A stretch of DNA of 64,000 bases from Pseudobowmanella zhangzhouensis (GCF_042662685.1 NZ_JBHSYO010000003.1:186001-250000), one strand, 5' to 3'; positions 36,960 through 46,398 are shown, numbered from the stretch's first letter. The notes: a model not told the origin generated them from the sequence alone. Numbers and translations: made by a program.

Positions 36960-39938
36960 ATGAAAACATTTATGTTTAAACGCAAACCACTTGCAACAAG
37001 TATGTCGCTGATTCTCGGCGCTACCAGCATGCTGAGTGCTCAGGCTTTTGCGCAAGAGCAAGAGAATGCGGAGAAAAAAGATACAGCCATTGAGGTGATC
37101 TCCGTAAAAGGTATTAAAGGCAGTTTGATCAAAGCGATGGACATAAAACGCGAATCTCAAGGGATCGTGGATGCCATCACTGCAGAAGACATGGGTAAGT
37201 TCCCAGATACTAACCTGGCTGAGTCACTGCAACGTATCACCGGTGTATCTATCGACCGTTCAAATGGTGAAGGTAGCCGGATTACCGTTCGCGGTTTGGG
37301 CCCAGACTACAACCTGGTTACACTGAACGGCCGCCATATGCCAGCTTCTTCACTGGAAGCGACCAACGCGTCTTCATCGCGTTCATATGATTTTGCCAAC
37401 ATCGCTTCAGAAGGCATTGCCGGCGTTGAAGTATTCAAAACCGGTCGCTCTGACGTATCTACCGGTGGTATGGGTGCAACGGTTAATATCGTTACGACCA
37501 AGCCATTAAACGATCCGGGTATGAAAGCTACCTTTGGTGTTAAGGGTGTTATTGACCAGTCTTCTGACGAAGGCGATAGCATCACCCCGGAATTCTCTGG
37601 TTTATACAGCAACACCTTTGCTGACGACACATTCGGTGTGGCGTTATCAGGCTCTTACCAGGAGCGCCAAAGCGGCAACGCACAGGCTAACGTAGGTGGA
37701 TGGCGTACTTTCCCGGGTAACATCAATGGTTACGACTGGGGTGGCGGCAATGCTGACTGGGGTGGTTTAATCCCGGATGGCGAAAATGCGTATCAGAATT
37801 ACCCGGCTACAACGGATGTATATTCTGTACCACAAAGCCTGGGCTATGCATTCCACGAAGTTAAACGTGTACGTACCAATGGTCAGTTGACGCTGCAATA
37901 TCAACCAAATGATGCGCTGCGTACTACCCTGGATTACACCTACGCCAAAAACGAAGTAAATGACCGTTACAATGACGTGTCTGCCTGGTTCAACTTCGGT
38001 CCATCGACTGGTGTATTCTCTGATGGTCCGGTTGTCGCTCCATTAGTTTACTCTGAAGCCTTTGGCGCCCCTGGCGATTTGGCAATGGGTGCAGGTAACT
38101 ACTCTACCGTTAACGAAAACAAATCATTAGGCTTTAATGCAGCTTATAAGGTTAACGACAACCTGAAACTGGAACTGGACGTGCATGATTCATCTGCCAC
38201 TTCCAGCCCGGACAGCCCATATGGCAGCAACAACACCATGGGTACTGCGACCTGGGTACGTGCGGTAACCACTGCCTACTTTGATACGCCGCTGCCTGTA
38301 CTGGAAATCACCTATCCGGATGGTTTCAACGGTATTCAGGCTGCTGATATGCGTATTACTGGTAGCTCATTCCGTAACAGCCAGATGCGCAGTGACGTCT
38401 CTCAGTACCAATTGAAAGGTAACTATGCATTTGACGAAGGGATCGTAACCAGTATCGACTTCGGCGTAGGTAATGTAGAAGTGAAAAACCGCTCTGCATT
38501 CTCTAACGTGCAACAGGACAACTGGGGTGGTTTAGGTGACGCGGGCGACATTCCGCTGGATGCCTTCACACTGGATACCATCAGCGACAAATTTGATGTC
38601 GCTGGAGCGAATGCTCCGGGAATGCTCGAAGAATTCTTCAGATGGGATTTCGATCAGTTACGCGCCATTGCCGACTCTACTTACGGTGCATTAGGCTCAG
38701 TAGGTGATTGTGGCACTTCATTCTGTGCCTCATCTAACATGACAACAGACCGTCGTACTACAGAAGACTCCACGTCTGCCTATGTACAGGTCAACATGGA
38801 AGGTGAAGCTGGCGACATGATGTGGAACCTGTCAGCAGGTCTGCGTTATGAGCAAACAGACGTAGTTTCTCGTGCTTTAGTACCTACCTACAGCAATATT
38901 GCCTGGGCAGGTGACAATGAGTTCAATCTGGTTGCAACAGGTGATCAAGAGTTTACTGAGCTCAAAGGCGACTATAGCAACTTGCTGCCAAGCATCGATT
39001 TCAGCATTGATCTGACTGACGATATGAAACTCCGTGCTTCATACAGCAAGACAATTGCTCGTCCGTCTTACTCTGCGATTCAGGGTGGCCAAACTATCAA
39101 CTCGCTGGTTCGTATTGATGGCGGTACCGGTGCACGTGGTAACCCGGGTCTGAAACCACTTGAGTCAAATAACTTTGACGTATCATTTGAGTGGTATTAC
39201 GCCGAAGGTAGCTACCTGTCTGCTGGTTACTTCCGTAAAGATACTTCTAACTGGATTGGTTACACCACAGTTGAAGAACAGACGTTCAGTCTGCCTCACC
39301 CAGCGCAAGGCTCACGTTATGCTGAGGCTGTTGCAAATGGTGCGGTAGGTAACACTGAAATCCGTCAATACATCATCGATAACTATCCTGAGACGGTAGA
39401 TGCCAATGGCTTTATCCTCGGCGTAGCCGGTGATGATGCGGTTGCCACTTTCGACATTACTGTTCCGGTTAACTCCGACGACTACGTGATCGATGGATGG
39501 GAATTAGCCGTTCAGCACATCTTCGGTGACACTGGCTTCGGCGTAATTGCCAACATGACAGTGGTTGACAGCGATGCGGCATACGATAATACCAGCCGTG
39601 GCGAGCAATTCGCTGTGTTGGGATTAAGCGACTCGGCTAACCTGATCGGTTTCTATGATAAAGACGGTATTCAGGTTCGTTTAGCGTACAACACGCGTGA
39701 TACCTTCCTGGCGTCAACCGTGAACGCGTTAGGCTTGCAAAACCCGATCGCCGTTGGAGATTACGCACAGTGGGATATGAACGCCAGCTATGAGTATTCA
39801 GAGAATCTGTCGTTCTTTATCGAAGGTATTAACCTGACCGACGAGTATGTTCGCAGTCATGAGCGTAATTCATTGCAGCTCAACAACCTGACGCAAACAG
39901 GCCGTCGCTTCAACATTGGCGCGAGATACACTTTCTAA
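36960..39938 (+). CDS. Second TonB-dependent receptor (TIGR01782-type)
   Basis: 992 residues from the ATG at 36960, with GGGGAG about 10 bases upstream and a signal peptide (MKTFMFKRKPLATSMSLILG to AQAFAQ). A TonB-box-like IEVISVKGIKGSL precedes the plug (DMGKFPDTNLAESLQRITGV, ITVRGLGPDYNLVTLNGRHM); the barrel ends FNIGARYTF. It is a paralogue of the receptor at 30834, but the barrels differ, so the two may take different oligosaccharides. It heads a plus-strand row with halogenase, SapC, cupin and halogenase genes. A hairpin terminator lies between it and the halogenase, so downstream expression may depend on read-through. Confidence 0.93.
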   Translation: MKTFMFKRKPLATSMSLILGATSMLSAQAFAQEQENAEKKDTAIEVISVKGIKGSLIKAMDIKRESQGIVDAITAEDMGKFPDTNLAESLQRITGVSIDRSNGEGSRITVRGLGPDYNLVTLNGRHMPASSLEATNASSSRSYDFANIASEGIAGVEVFKTGRSDVSTGGMGATVNIVTTKPLNDPGMKATFGVKGVIDQSSDEGDSITPEFSGLYSNTFADDTFGVALSGSYQERQSGNAQANVGGWRTFPGNINGYDWGGGNADWGGLIPDGENAYQNYPATTDVYSVPQSLGYAFHEVKRVRTNGQLTLQYQPNDALRTTLDYTYAKNEVNDRYNDVSAWFNFGPSTGVFSDGPVVAPLVYSEAFGAPGDLAMGAGNYSTVNENKSLGFNAAYKVNDNLKLELDVHDSSATSSPDSPYGSNNTMGTATWVRAVTTAYFDTPLPVLEITYPDGFNGIQAADMRITGSSFRNSQMRSDVSQYQLKGNYAFDEGIVTSIDFGVGNVEVKNRSAFSNVQQDNWGGLGDAGDIPLDAFTLDTISDKFDVAGANAPGMLEEFFRWDFDQLRAIADSTYGALGSVGDCGTSFCASSNMTTDRRTTEDSTSAYVQVNMEGEAGDMMWNLSAGLRYEQTDVVSRALVPTYSNIAWAGDNEFNLVATGDQEFTELKGDYSNLLPSIDFSIDLTDDMKLRASYSKTIARPSYSAIQGGQTINSLVRIDGGTGARGNPGLKPLESNNFDVSFEWYYAEGSYLSAGYFRKDTSNWIGYTTVEEQTFSLPHPAQGSRYAEAVANGAVGNTEIRQYIIDNYPETVDANGFILGVAGDDAVATFDITVPVNSDDYVIDGWELAVQHIFGDTGFGVIANMTVVDSDAAYDNTSRGEQFAVLGLSDSANLIGFYDKDGIQVRLAYNTRDTFLASTVNALGLQNPIAVGDYAQWDMNASYEYSENLSFFIEGINLTDEYVRSHERNSLQLNNLTQTGRRFNIGARYTF

Positions 39939-39958
39939 TCTCGCCAAGTGTGGTACAA

Positions 39959-39987
39959 AGTAGCCACGTATGTGGCTACTTCTTTTT
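39959..39987 (+). terminator. Hairpin terminator between receptor and halogenase genes
   Basis: A 9-bp perfect stem AGTAGCCAC / GTGGCTACT with loop GTAT is followed by TCTTTTTCT. It lies 20 bases after the receptor stop and 14 bases before the halogenase ATG. It could end most receptor transcripts and lower expression of the downstream module. Confidence 0.85.
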
Positions 39988-40000
39988 CTGAGTTTGAGTT

Positions 40001-41539
40001 ATGCGTAGTATGCAAAGCCAAATTGTCATTGTCGGTGGTGGATCTGCTGGTTGGTTGACGGCTGGTGTGCTTGCGTCAGAATTCAAACACACCCCTGATA
40101 TCAACATTACGCTGATTGAATCGTCCGATGTGCCTACCATAGGCGTTGGCGAAGGCACCTGGCCATCCATGCGTGCAACGCTGGAACGAATTGGCCTCAG
40201 CGAAAATGCTCTGATCCAACACTGTAACGCCACGTTTAAACAAGGCTCATTATTCCGTCAATGGCGCAATAACTCGCCGCAAGACCGTTATCACCACCCG
40301 TTTACTGCGCCGCAGGCCAGCAATCAGTTTGATCTGGCACCCCATTGGCTGCCGTTTGCTGAGCAAGTACCTTTTGCGTTCGCAATGAGCACGCAACCGG
40401 CAATGATCGAAGCTGGACGTGGCCCCAAAAACATCAGTACGCCACAATACGCCTTTGTGCAGAACTACGGCTATCACCTCGATGCCGGCAAGTTTGTCTC
40501 ATTGCTCAAACAACACTGCGTAACACAACTTGGCGTGCGTCATATTGTTGATAACGTAACGGATGTTGTTGGTGATAAAGACGACGTCATTCAACAGGTG
40601 ATGACCGAAAAAAATGGTGCCGTCTGCGGCGAATTATTTATCGACTGCAGCGGTTTTGCCGCGTTACTGATCGAAAAACATTACGGCATTAAACTGCACA
40701 AGCAAGATCATGTACTTTTCAATGATAACGCATTGGCAGTACAGGTGCCCTACGCTGCTGACGATACGCCCATCGCCAGCGCGACCTTATCAACGGCACA
40801 AACCGCGGGCTGGATTTGGGATATTGGCCTGCAAACCCGGCGTGGTGTGGGCTACGTATATTCCTCTGCACATTCGAGTTCAGACGAAGCCATGCAGACC
40901 CTTGACCGCTATTTGGGCGGCTTGCCTGCCGACAGCCGGGTGAGAGAAATTCCGATTGTTCCTGGTTACCGCGAGGTGTTCTGGCACCATAACTGTGTCG
41001 CTGTGGGATTGTCAGCCGGATTTATCGAACCATTAGAAGCGTCAGCACTGGTATTAATCGAATTGGCGGCCAGCTTTATCGCTGAGCAACTGCCGTTTGA
41101 TAGCCACAGTATGAAAACCGTCAGCCAACGTTACAATCAGACGTTTACGTATCGCTGGCAACGCATTATTGAATTTTTAAAACTGCACTATGTACTATCG
41201 TCACGGGACGACAGCGATTACTGGCGAGACAATCGCGCGGCGAGTAGTCAGCCAGAATCTTTACAGGCATTACTAGCATTGTGGCAAACCCAGTGCCCTA
41301 GCCGTTATGACTTTCCAATGGCGGAAGAAATGTTTCCGGCCGCAAGCTACCAATATATTTATTACGGCATGGGAGGCCAATCCCATCTGCCACCTAAAGC
41401 CTCGATTGCGCGTTACGCCGAGCGAGCCATGCAGGAATTTAGTCAGGTGCGACAGCAATCCGCTAACCTGGCCCGACAACTACCTTCTCATCGCGAGCTG
41501 ATTGAAAAAATCGCCGCTTATGGACTTCAAAAAATTTAG
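40001..41539 (+). CDS. Flavin-dependent tryptophan-halogenase-family protein, variant motif
   Basis: 512 residues of the PF04820 tryptophan halogenase family. FAD-binding GGGSAGW (residues 12-18), IGVGEGTWPS, a candidate catalytic lysine K80 in NATFKQGS, and GFIEPLEAS further on are all present. The usual WxWxIP motif reads W271-I-W-D-I-G276, so the proline is replaced. Known members (PrnA, RebH) chlorinate tryptophan using FADH2, but relatives next to TonB receptors have no proven substrate and may act on carbohydrate-linked or peptide aromatics, or not halogenate at all. It is followed closely by SapC, cupin and a second halogenase gene. Confidence 0.85.
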   Translation: MRSMQSQIVIVGGGSAGWLTAGVLASEFKHTPDINITLIESSDVPTIGVGEGTWPSMRATLERIGLSENALIQHCNATFKQGSLFRQWRNNSPQDRYHHPFTAPQASNQFDLAPHWLPFAEQVPFAFAMSTQPAMIEAGRGPKNISTPQYAFVQNYGYHLDAGKFVSLLKQHCVTQLGVRHIVDNVTDVVGDKDDVIQQVMTEKNGAVCGELFIDCSGFAALLIEKHYGIKLHKQDHVLFNDNALAVQVPYAADDTPIASATLSTAQTAGWIWDIGLQTRRGVGYVYSSAHSSSDEAMQTLDRYLGGLPADSRVREIPIVPGYREVFWHHNCVAVGLSAGFIEPLEASALVLIELAASFIAEQLPFDSHSMKTVSQRYNQTFTYRWQRIIEFLKLHYVLSSRDDSDYWRDNRAASSQPESLQALLALWQTQCPSRYDFPMAEEMFPAASYQYIYYGMGGQSHLPPKASIARYAERAMQEFSQVRQQSANLARQLPSHRELIEKIAAYGLQKI

Positions 41540-41546
41540 GATGCTT

Positions 41547-42257
41547 ATGAACAACGCCACAATCCAAGCTTTGAATAATGTCGACCATAAAGATCTGAAA
41601 GTGATCACGCATCCAGGCGCAGCCTACGGTGATGCGGTCATGCTGTCACTGGTTGTGTTACCTGAATTTCGTCATGCACAAAGCGTTTATCCGTTGGTGT
41701 TTCATAAAAACCCACAAACGGGAGAGTTTTACCCCGTTGCGCTATTTGGATTCAGCGACAGAGAAAATCTGTTTTTACATGGAGATCAATGGGCAGCGGG
41801 CTACGTGCCTTTGTATCAACAGCGAGGCCCATTTTTAATTGGTCAGAATAATGGTCAACAAACTGTGCACATCAACGTGGATCACCCACGGATCAGCAAG
41901 GATGAGGGTGAGCCATTATTTCTGGAATTAGGTGGTCATGCTCCGTTGCTGGAAAAAGTGATTAACTTGCTCGACACCTTGCATCATGGCATCAGCATGA
42001 ACAAAGCCTTTATCGAAGCCTTACTCAAGCATGAATTAATTGAGTCTTTCTCATTAGATGTCTCGCTGAATAACGGCCAAAAACATCAGTTGCTCGGGTT
42101 TTATACCATTAACGAAGATAAACTAAATGGCCTCGATGGGGCGGCACTGGGCGAGTTGAGTGCGGCCGGCCATTTAGAGCCAATTTATATGATGTTGGCG
42201 TCGCAGGCGCAATTTTCTAATCTGCTTGCAATGAAAAATCGTCAGGCTCAGGCATGA
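41547..42257 (+). CDS. SapC family protein
   Basis: 236 residues from the ATG at 41547, preceded by AGGA 5 bases upstream; the frame is open back to a TTG at 41502 inside the halogenase gene. DLKVITHPGAAYGDAVMLSL, VYPLVFHKNPQTGEFYPVAL and FGFSDRENLFLHGDQWAAGY match the SapC family (PF07277), named after an S-layer-related Campylobacter gene; its biochemical function is unknown. It has no signal peptide and is likely cytoplasmic. Such genes recur beside TonB receptors, tryptophan halogenases and cupin-like proteins in marine proteobacteria and Caulobacter relatives. Its stop overlaps the cupin gene (ATGA). Confidence 0.85.
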   Translation: MNNATIQALNNVDHKDLKVITHPGAAYGDAVMLSLVVLPEFRHAQSVYPLVFHKNPQTGEFYPVALFGFSDRENLFLHGDQWAAGYVPLYQQRGPFLIGQNNGQQTVHINVDHPRISKDEGEPLFLELGGHAPLLEKVINLLDTLHHGISMNKAFIEALLKHELIESFSLDVSLNNGQKHQLLGFYTINEDKLNGLDGAALGELSAAGHLEPIYMMLASQAQFSNLLAMKNRQAQA

Positions 42258-43258
42258 CACAAAAGTCCGCCATCAGAGAGATTACAGGTACAACGCTGGC
42301 GTCTTTAACGCCGGCTGACGTGGCAGGTGATCGTCCTGTTGTATGGCGTAATTTGGCCAATGACTGGCCTGTGATTCAACAGGCTCGTGAGTCAGATGCC
42401 GATTTTATTGCGACCCTGTGTAGTTACGACGCCGGTCTACCGATTACCTTGTACCGCGCTGATGCCAGCGCGGATGGCCGGATCTTTTATAACGATGATA
42501 TGACGGGGTTCAATTTTAGTCCCGAGCATGCCTCGTTTGCCGAATTCACTGCGCAACTTCTGAATCCAAAGGAAGCCAATGACACGCTGTATATGGGCTC
42601 TACCATGCTCAGCCGTTGGTTTCCGGCATTTAGTCAGGCTAATCCGCTGCCTTTGGCATCATTGCATCCGCTGGTAAGTTTGTGGGTTGGTAACCAAAGC
42701 CATGTGGCTGCGCACTTCGACTTCCCGGATAATCTGGCAATTGTGATTGCCGGCCGTCGACGGTTTACCCTGTTTCCACCAGAGCAGGTCAGCAATCTTT
42801 ATATTGGGCCGCTGGAGTTCACCCCTGCAGGTCAACCGATCAGCCTGGTCGATGCCAGAAATCCAGATTTCACGCGTTTTCCACGATATAAAACCGCCCT
42901 GGAACACGCCATCACCGTTGAACTTGAACCCGGCGATGCGCTGTATATTCCCAGCATGTGGTGGCATCAGGTGGAAAGCCTTGCGCCGGTAAACGGCTTA
43001 GTGAATTTTTGGTGGCGCAGTACGCCACATTTCTTAGGCAATCCATTTGATGCCTTACGCCATTGTTTGCTTTCCGTTGGGCAGTTGCCAGCACATCAAC
43101 GGCTAGCATGGCAGGCGATGTTTGAGCATTTTGTGTTTAACCGCGCGGACGATACCTTTGCCCATATCCCTGAGCACAACAGAGGCGCAGTGGGTGAGAT
43201 AGATGAAACAACCGCACGACGCTTACGTGCCGATCTGTTAAATAAATTTAATCGCTAG
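42254..43258 (+). CDS. Cupin-like (JmjC-type) Fe(II)/2-oxoglutarate oxygenase-like protein
   Basis: 334 residues of the Cupin_8 type. The metal triad is readable: H154-F-D156 in HVAAHFDFPDN and H238 in MWWHQVES. VIAGRRRFTLFPPEQV between them is typical of FIH-like hydroxylases. These enzymes bind Fe(II) and 2-oxoglutarate and hydroxylate proteins or small molecules; the substrate here is unknown. There is no signal peptide. It is coupled to SapC by a four-base overlap and lies 12 bases before the second halogenase. Its place in a two-halogenase operon suggests that both enzyme types modify one product, which is an inference. Confidence 0.85.
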   Translation: MTQKSAIREITGTTLASLTPADVAGDRPVVWRNLANDWPVIQQARESDADFIATLCSYDAGLPITLYRADASADGRIFYNDDMTGFNFSPEHASFAEFTAQLLNPKEANDTLYMGSTMLSRWFPAFSQANPLPLASLHPLVSLWVGNQSHVAAHFDFPDNLAIVIAGRRRFTLFPPEQVSNLYIGPLEFTPAGQPISLVDARNPDFTRFPRYKTALEHAITVELEPGDALYIPSMWWHQVESLAPVNGLVNFWWRSTPHFLGNPFDALRHCLLSVGQLPAHQRLAWQAMFEHFVFNRADDTFAHIPEHNRGAVGEIDETTARRLRADLLNKFNR

Positions 43259-43270
43259 AGTGATGCCACT

Positions 43271-44761
43271 ATGACCATGCACACCATAAAACGAATCATA
43301 ATTGCCGGCGGGGGTACCGCAGGCTGGATGGCCGCCGCGTCATTCGGAAAATTACTGGGCAAAACCTTAGATATTACCCTGGTCGAGTCGGACGAAATTG
43401 GTACCGTAGGCGTTGGCGAAGCAACCATTCCACCGCTATTGACCTTGCATAAACTGCTGAATATTAATGAGCAGGAATTTATGGCCGCGACCAATGCCAC
43501 ATTTAAATTAGGGATCTCTTTTGAAAATTGGCGCAATGTTGACGAGGACTATATTCACTCATTTGGCACAACAGGCAAGGATTGCTGGGCAGCCGGATTT
43601 CAACACTTCTGGATGAAAGGCCAGCAATTAGGCATTGCTGCAGAATACGGCGATTATTGCCCAGAATTGATTGCCGCGCAGCAGAACAAATTCGCGTTAT
43701 TGAATAATCACAGCATCAATTATGCCTATCATCTGGATGCGACTCGCTACGCAGGCTTTTTGCGCAAAATTGCAGAAATGCACGGTGTTAAGCGGGTTGA
43801 AGGCAAAATCGACAAAGTGCACAAGTGTCAGGACAGCGGCAATATTACTGCCTTACAACTGCAATCGGGTCAGATAATTGAAGGTGACCTTTTTATCGAT
43901 TGCACCGGCTTTCGTGCACTGCTGATTGAACAGGCTTTGCATGTAGGGTATGACGACTGGACGCATATTTTGCCCTGCGACTCAGCATTGGCGGTGCAGA
44001 CCACATCCGTAGAAGAGCCAATTCCTTATACTCGTTCTATTGCTCATGAATGGGGCTGGCAGTGGAAAATACCCCTGCAAAACCGGGTTGGTAACGGCGT
44101 GGTTTACTGCAGTAAATACGTATCCGACGATGAGGCCAAAGCGCGCTTACTGGCAAGTGTCACAGGCGACTGTTTGACAGAACCCCGCCTGATTAAATTT
44201 AAAACCGGGCAACGTCGCAAACACTGGCATAAGAACTGTGTGGCAATCGGATTATCCTCTGGGTTTATTGAGCCCCTCGAGTCCACCAGTATTCATTTAA
44301 TCCAGCGCAGCATTGTAAGACTGCTGCAAATGCTGCCTTACAACCAGATCGAGCAAAGCGACATTGATGAGTTCAATCAACAGACCGAACACGAAGTGAA
44401 TAACATTCGGGACTTCATCGTATTGCACTATCACGTCACTAATCGCAGTGACAGCCCATTTTGGAATCACTGTCGTAATATGGATATCCCTGCGTCTCTG
44501 CAACATCGTATCGACCTGTTTAAGCGTACCGGCCGGGTCTTCAAAGTGCCGAATGAACTGTTTGGCGAAAATTCCTGGGTGCAGGTGATGCTGGGACAAG
44601 GGCTGTTACCTGAGCAATATCACCCGATCGTCGACATGATGAGTGAACAAGAATTGGATGAATTTTTGAAACACATTCAATCCAATGTGCAACGCCTGGT
44701 TGCGCAACTCCCTAGTCATCAGACATTTATTCAACATTATTGCCCTACCCGCGTCGCCTGA
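43271..44761 (+). CDS. Flavin-dependent tryptophan-halogenase-family protein with complete motifs
   Basis: 496 residues. The FAD motif GGGTAGW lies near residues 14-20, followed by VGVGEATIPP. The catalytic lysine candidate is K79 in NATFKLGISF, the WxWxIP motif is intact (W263-Q-W-K-I-P268), and GFIEPLESTS supplies the glutamate corresponding to PrnA Glu346. By sequence it is therefore a competent FADH2-dependent halogenase; substrate unknown. It differs clearly from the first halogenase of the operon, whose WxWxIP motif is altered. A flavin reductase is not encoded next to it. A terminator begins within the last codons. Confidence 0.88.
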   Translation: MTMHTIKRIIIAGGGTAGWMAAASFGKLLGKTLDITLVESDEIGTVGVGEATIPPLLTLHKLLNINEQEFMAATNATFKLGISFENWRNVDEDYIHSFGTTGKDCWAAGFQHFWMKGQQLGIAAEYGDYCPELIAAQQNKFALLNNHSINYAYHLDATRYAGFLRKIAEMHGVKRVEGKIDKVHKCQDSGNITALQLQSGQIIEGDLFIDCTGFRALLIEQALHVGYDDWTHILPCDSALAVQTTSVEEPIPYTRSIAHEWGWQWKIPLQNRVGNGVVYCSKYVSDDEAKARLLASVTGDCLTEPRLIKFKTGQRRKHWHKNCVAIGLSSGFIEPLESTSIHLIQRSIVRLLQMLPYNQIEQSDIDEFNQQTEHEVNNIRDFIVLHYHVTNRSDSPFWNHCRNMDIPASLQHRIDLFKRTGRVFKVPNELFGENSWVQVMLGQGLLPEQYHPIVDMMSEQELDEFLKHIQSNVQRLVAQLPSHQTFIQHYCPTRVA

Positions 44762-44773
44762 CGCGGGTTTTCC
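44747..44773 (+). terminator. Rho-independent terminator after the halogenase module
   Basis: The 8-bp stem ACCCGCGT / ACGCGGGT with a 6-base loop is followed by TTTTCC. It overlaps the last codons and stop of the second halogenase gene and closes the receptor-halogenase operon. Confidence 0.8.
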
Positions 44774-44873
44774 TCGTTTCGTCCACTAACAGAAAATTTC
44801 CGACTAATTTGGCTACGCTGACACGTCAGCGCCTGTTAGCATGCTTGGCAAATAACAACATCAGGGAATACTC

Positions 44874-46268
44874 ATGAACCGAATGTCTTTTCGTCCGGCA
44901 CTGTTGTGTCTGGCCTTGCTGGGGCTAAATGCCAACGCTGCACTGACACCAGAACAAACCGCCACATTGGACAAACTCCATCAGCACGTCAGTCAACACA
45001 CCCAAAGCTATTCGCTGGTTGAGTCACTGACCACCGAAGTGGGCCACCGTATGGCGGGATCCGAAGGCGATCGTAAAGCCGTGGCTTGGGCGATGGACAT
45101 GATGCAGGGGCTGGGCTTTGACAAAGTATGGAAAGAGCCATTCGAGGTTCATCCCTGGACCCGCGGTGATTTATCTATCCAAATCAGTGGCCCTTATCCA
45201 CACACGCTGGAAGGCCTGGCCTTAGGTGGTAGCGTGGGTACGGACGGCAACACCCTCAACGCAGAGGTGGTGTATTTCCCTGATTTCGCAGCACTAAAAG
45301 ACGCCAGACCGGGCAGCCTGGACGGTAAAATCGCTTATGTCGGTTTTCGTATGAGCCGCCATAAAGATGGCCATGGTTATGGTGAGGCAGTAGGTGCCCG
45401 TGGTGCTGGTGCATCAGTTGCGGCGGAAAAAGGTGCAATTGCATTTGTCTTACGTTCAGTCGGGACCGATAACAACCGCCATGGCCATACCGGCATGATG
45501 CGCTATCAGGATGGGGTTGCCCGTATTCCGGCTGTGGCAATTTCTAACCCGGATGCAGACCTGTTGGAAAATCAACTTAAACGCGGCCAACCAGTGCAAC
45601 TTAGCCTAAACGTTGGGGCGAAACGTCATGACGACCAAAGCGTGACGTCTTATAACGTGATGGGTGAAATCACCGGTAGTGAATTTCCCGAGCAAATCAT
45701 TGCACTTGGCGCGCACCTGGACAGCTGGGATGTAGGTACCGGTGCCGTCGATGACGGCTTGGGTGTGGGTATGACAATCAGCGCAGCGCATCAGGTGGCG
45801 TCGTTCACCGGGCGACCAAAACGCACCATCCGTGTGATTCTGTTTGGAGCAGAAGAAGTCGGTCTGTTAGGTGCCCGCGCCTATGTGGCCGCCCACAAAG
45901 ATGAGCTTGCCAATCACCAGATGGGCTTTGAATGGGATTTTGGTAACGGCAATATTTACCAGATGACGCCGGGCGTTGGCCCTATGGCACTGGCACACAT
46001 ACAGGACTTTGCCGACTATCTGGCGAAGCTCGGCATTTCTCTTAGCGCCCGCAATGATGCCAAAGGTCAGTCAGACATGAGTGCACTGGGTTACTCAGGC
46101 GTACCTGCGGTAAACTTTGCGCCGGATGGCAGCGACTACTTCGACTGGCACCATACGCCTAACGACACCCTGGATAAGGTCGACCCAGAGGCACTGAAAT
46201 TCAACACCTCTGTGTTTAGCCTGTTTACCTGGTTTGCTGCCAATCACCCATTTGACTTCAGGCAGTAA
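44874..46268 (+). CDS. Secreted M28-family metallopeptidase (carboxypeptidase Q-like)
   Basis: 464 residues with a signal peptide (MNRMSFRPALLCLALLGLNA, then NAALTPEQ). The di-zinc ligands of family M28 are visible: LGAHLDSWDVGTGAVDDGLG (His near 281, bridging Asp near 293), FGAEEVGLLGA (Glu pair near 327) and WHHTPND (His near 426). A PA-type insert may lie around 120-220. Members are aminopeptidases or carboxypeptidase Q-like dipeptidases active in the periplasm or medium. It stands alone between the halogenase module and the his operon, with CAGGGA as ribosome site. Confidence 0.9.
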   Translation: MNRMSFRPALLCLALLGLNANAALTPEQTATLDKLHQHVSQHTQSYSLVESLTTEVGHRMAGSEGDRKAVAWAMDMMQGLGFDKVWKEPFEVHPWTRGDLSIQISGPYPHTLEGLALGGSVGTDGNTLNAEVVYFPDFAALKDARPGSLDGKIAYVGFRMSRHKDGHGYGEAVGARGAGASVAAEKGAIAFVLRSVGTDNNRHGHTGMMRYQDGVARIPAVAISNPDADLLENQLKRGQPVQLSLNVGAKRHDDQSVTSYNVMGEITGSEFPEQIIALGAHLDSWDVGTGAVDDGLGVGMTISAAHQVASFTGRPKRTIRVILFGAEEVGLLGARAYVAAHKDELANHQMGFEWDFGNGNIYQMTPGVGPMALAHIQDFADYLAKLGISLSARNDAKGQSDMSALGYSGVPAVNFAPDGSDYFDWHHTPNDTLDKVDPEALKFNTSVFSLFTWFAANHPFDFRQ

Positions 46269-46277
46269 ATCACATTA

Positions 46278-46314
46278 CCCCGATGCACTCGGGCATCGGG
46301 GCCGCTCCCTTTTT
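46278..46314 (+). terminator. Probable terminator after the M28 peptidase gene
   Basis: A 9-bp perfect stem CCCCGATGC / GCATCGGGG with a 6-base loop lies 9 bases after the stop codon. The T-run (46310-46314) is 8 bases past the stem, a little far, so efficiency is uncertain. Confidence 0.6.
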
Positions 46315-46398
46315 GACTGCGCTCGCAAAAATAAGCGGTTGCAATTTGCTTATGATTTGGTTAGCTTTGACCCCACTAATTTATTAAACGAATTCAAT

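Noticed and set aside
46234..46398. Extended frame joined to the His leader peptide
   Set aside because: It overlaps the M28 gene end and a terminator hairpin; only the last 15 codons fit a leader peptide.
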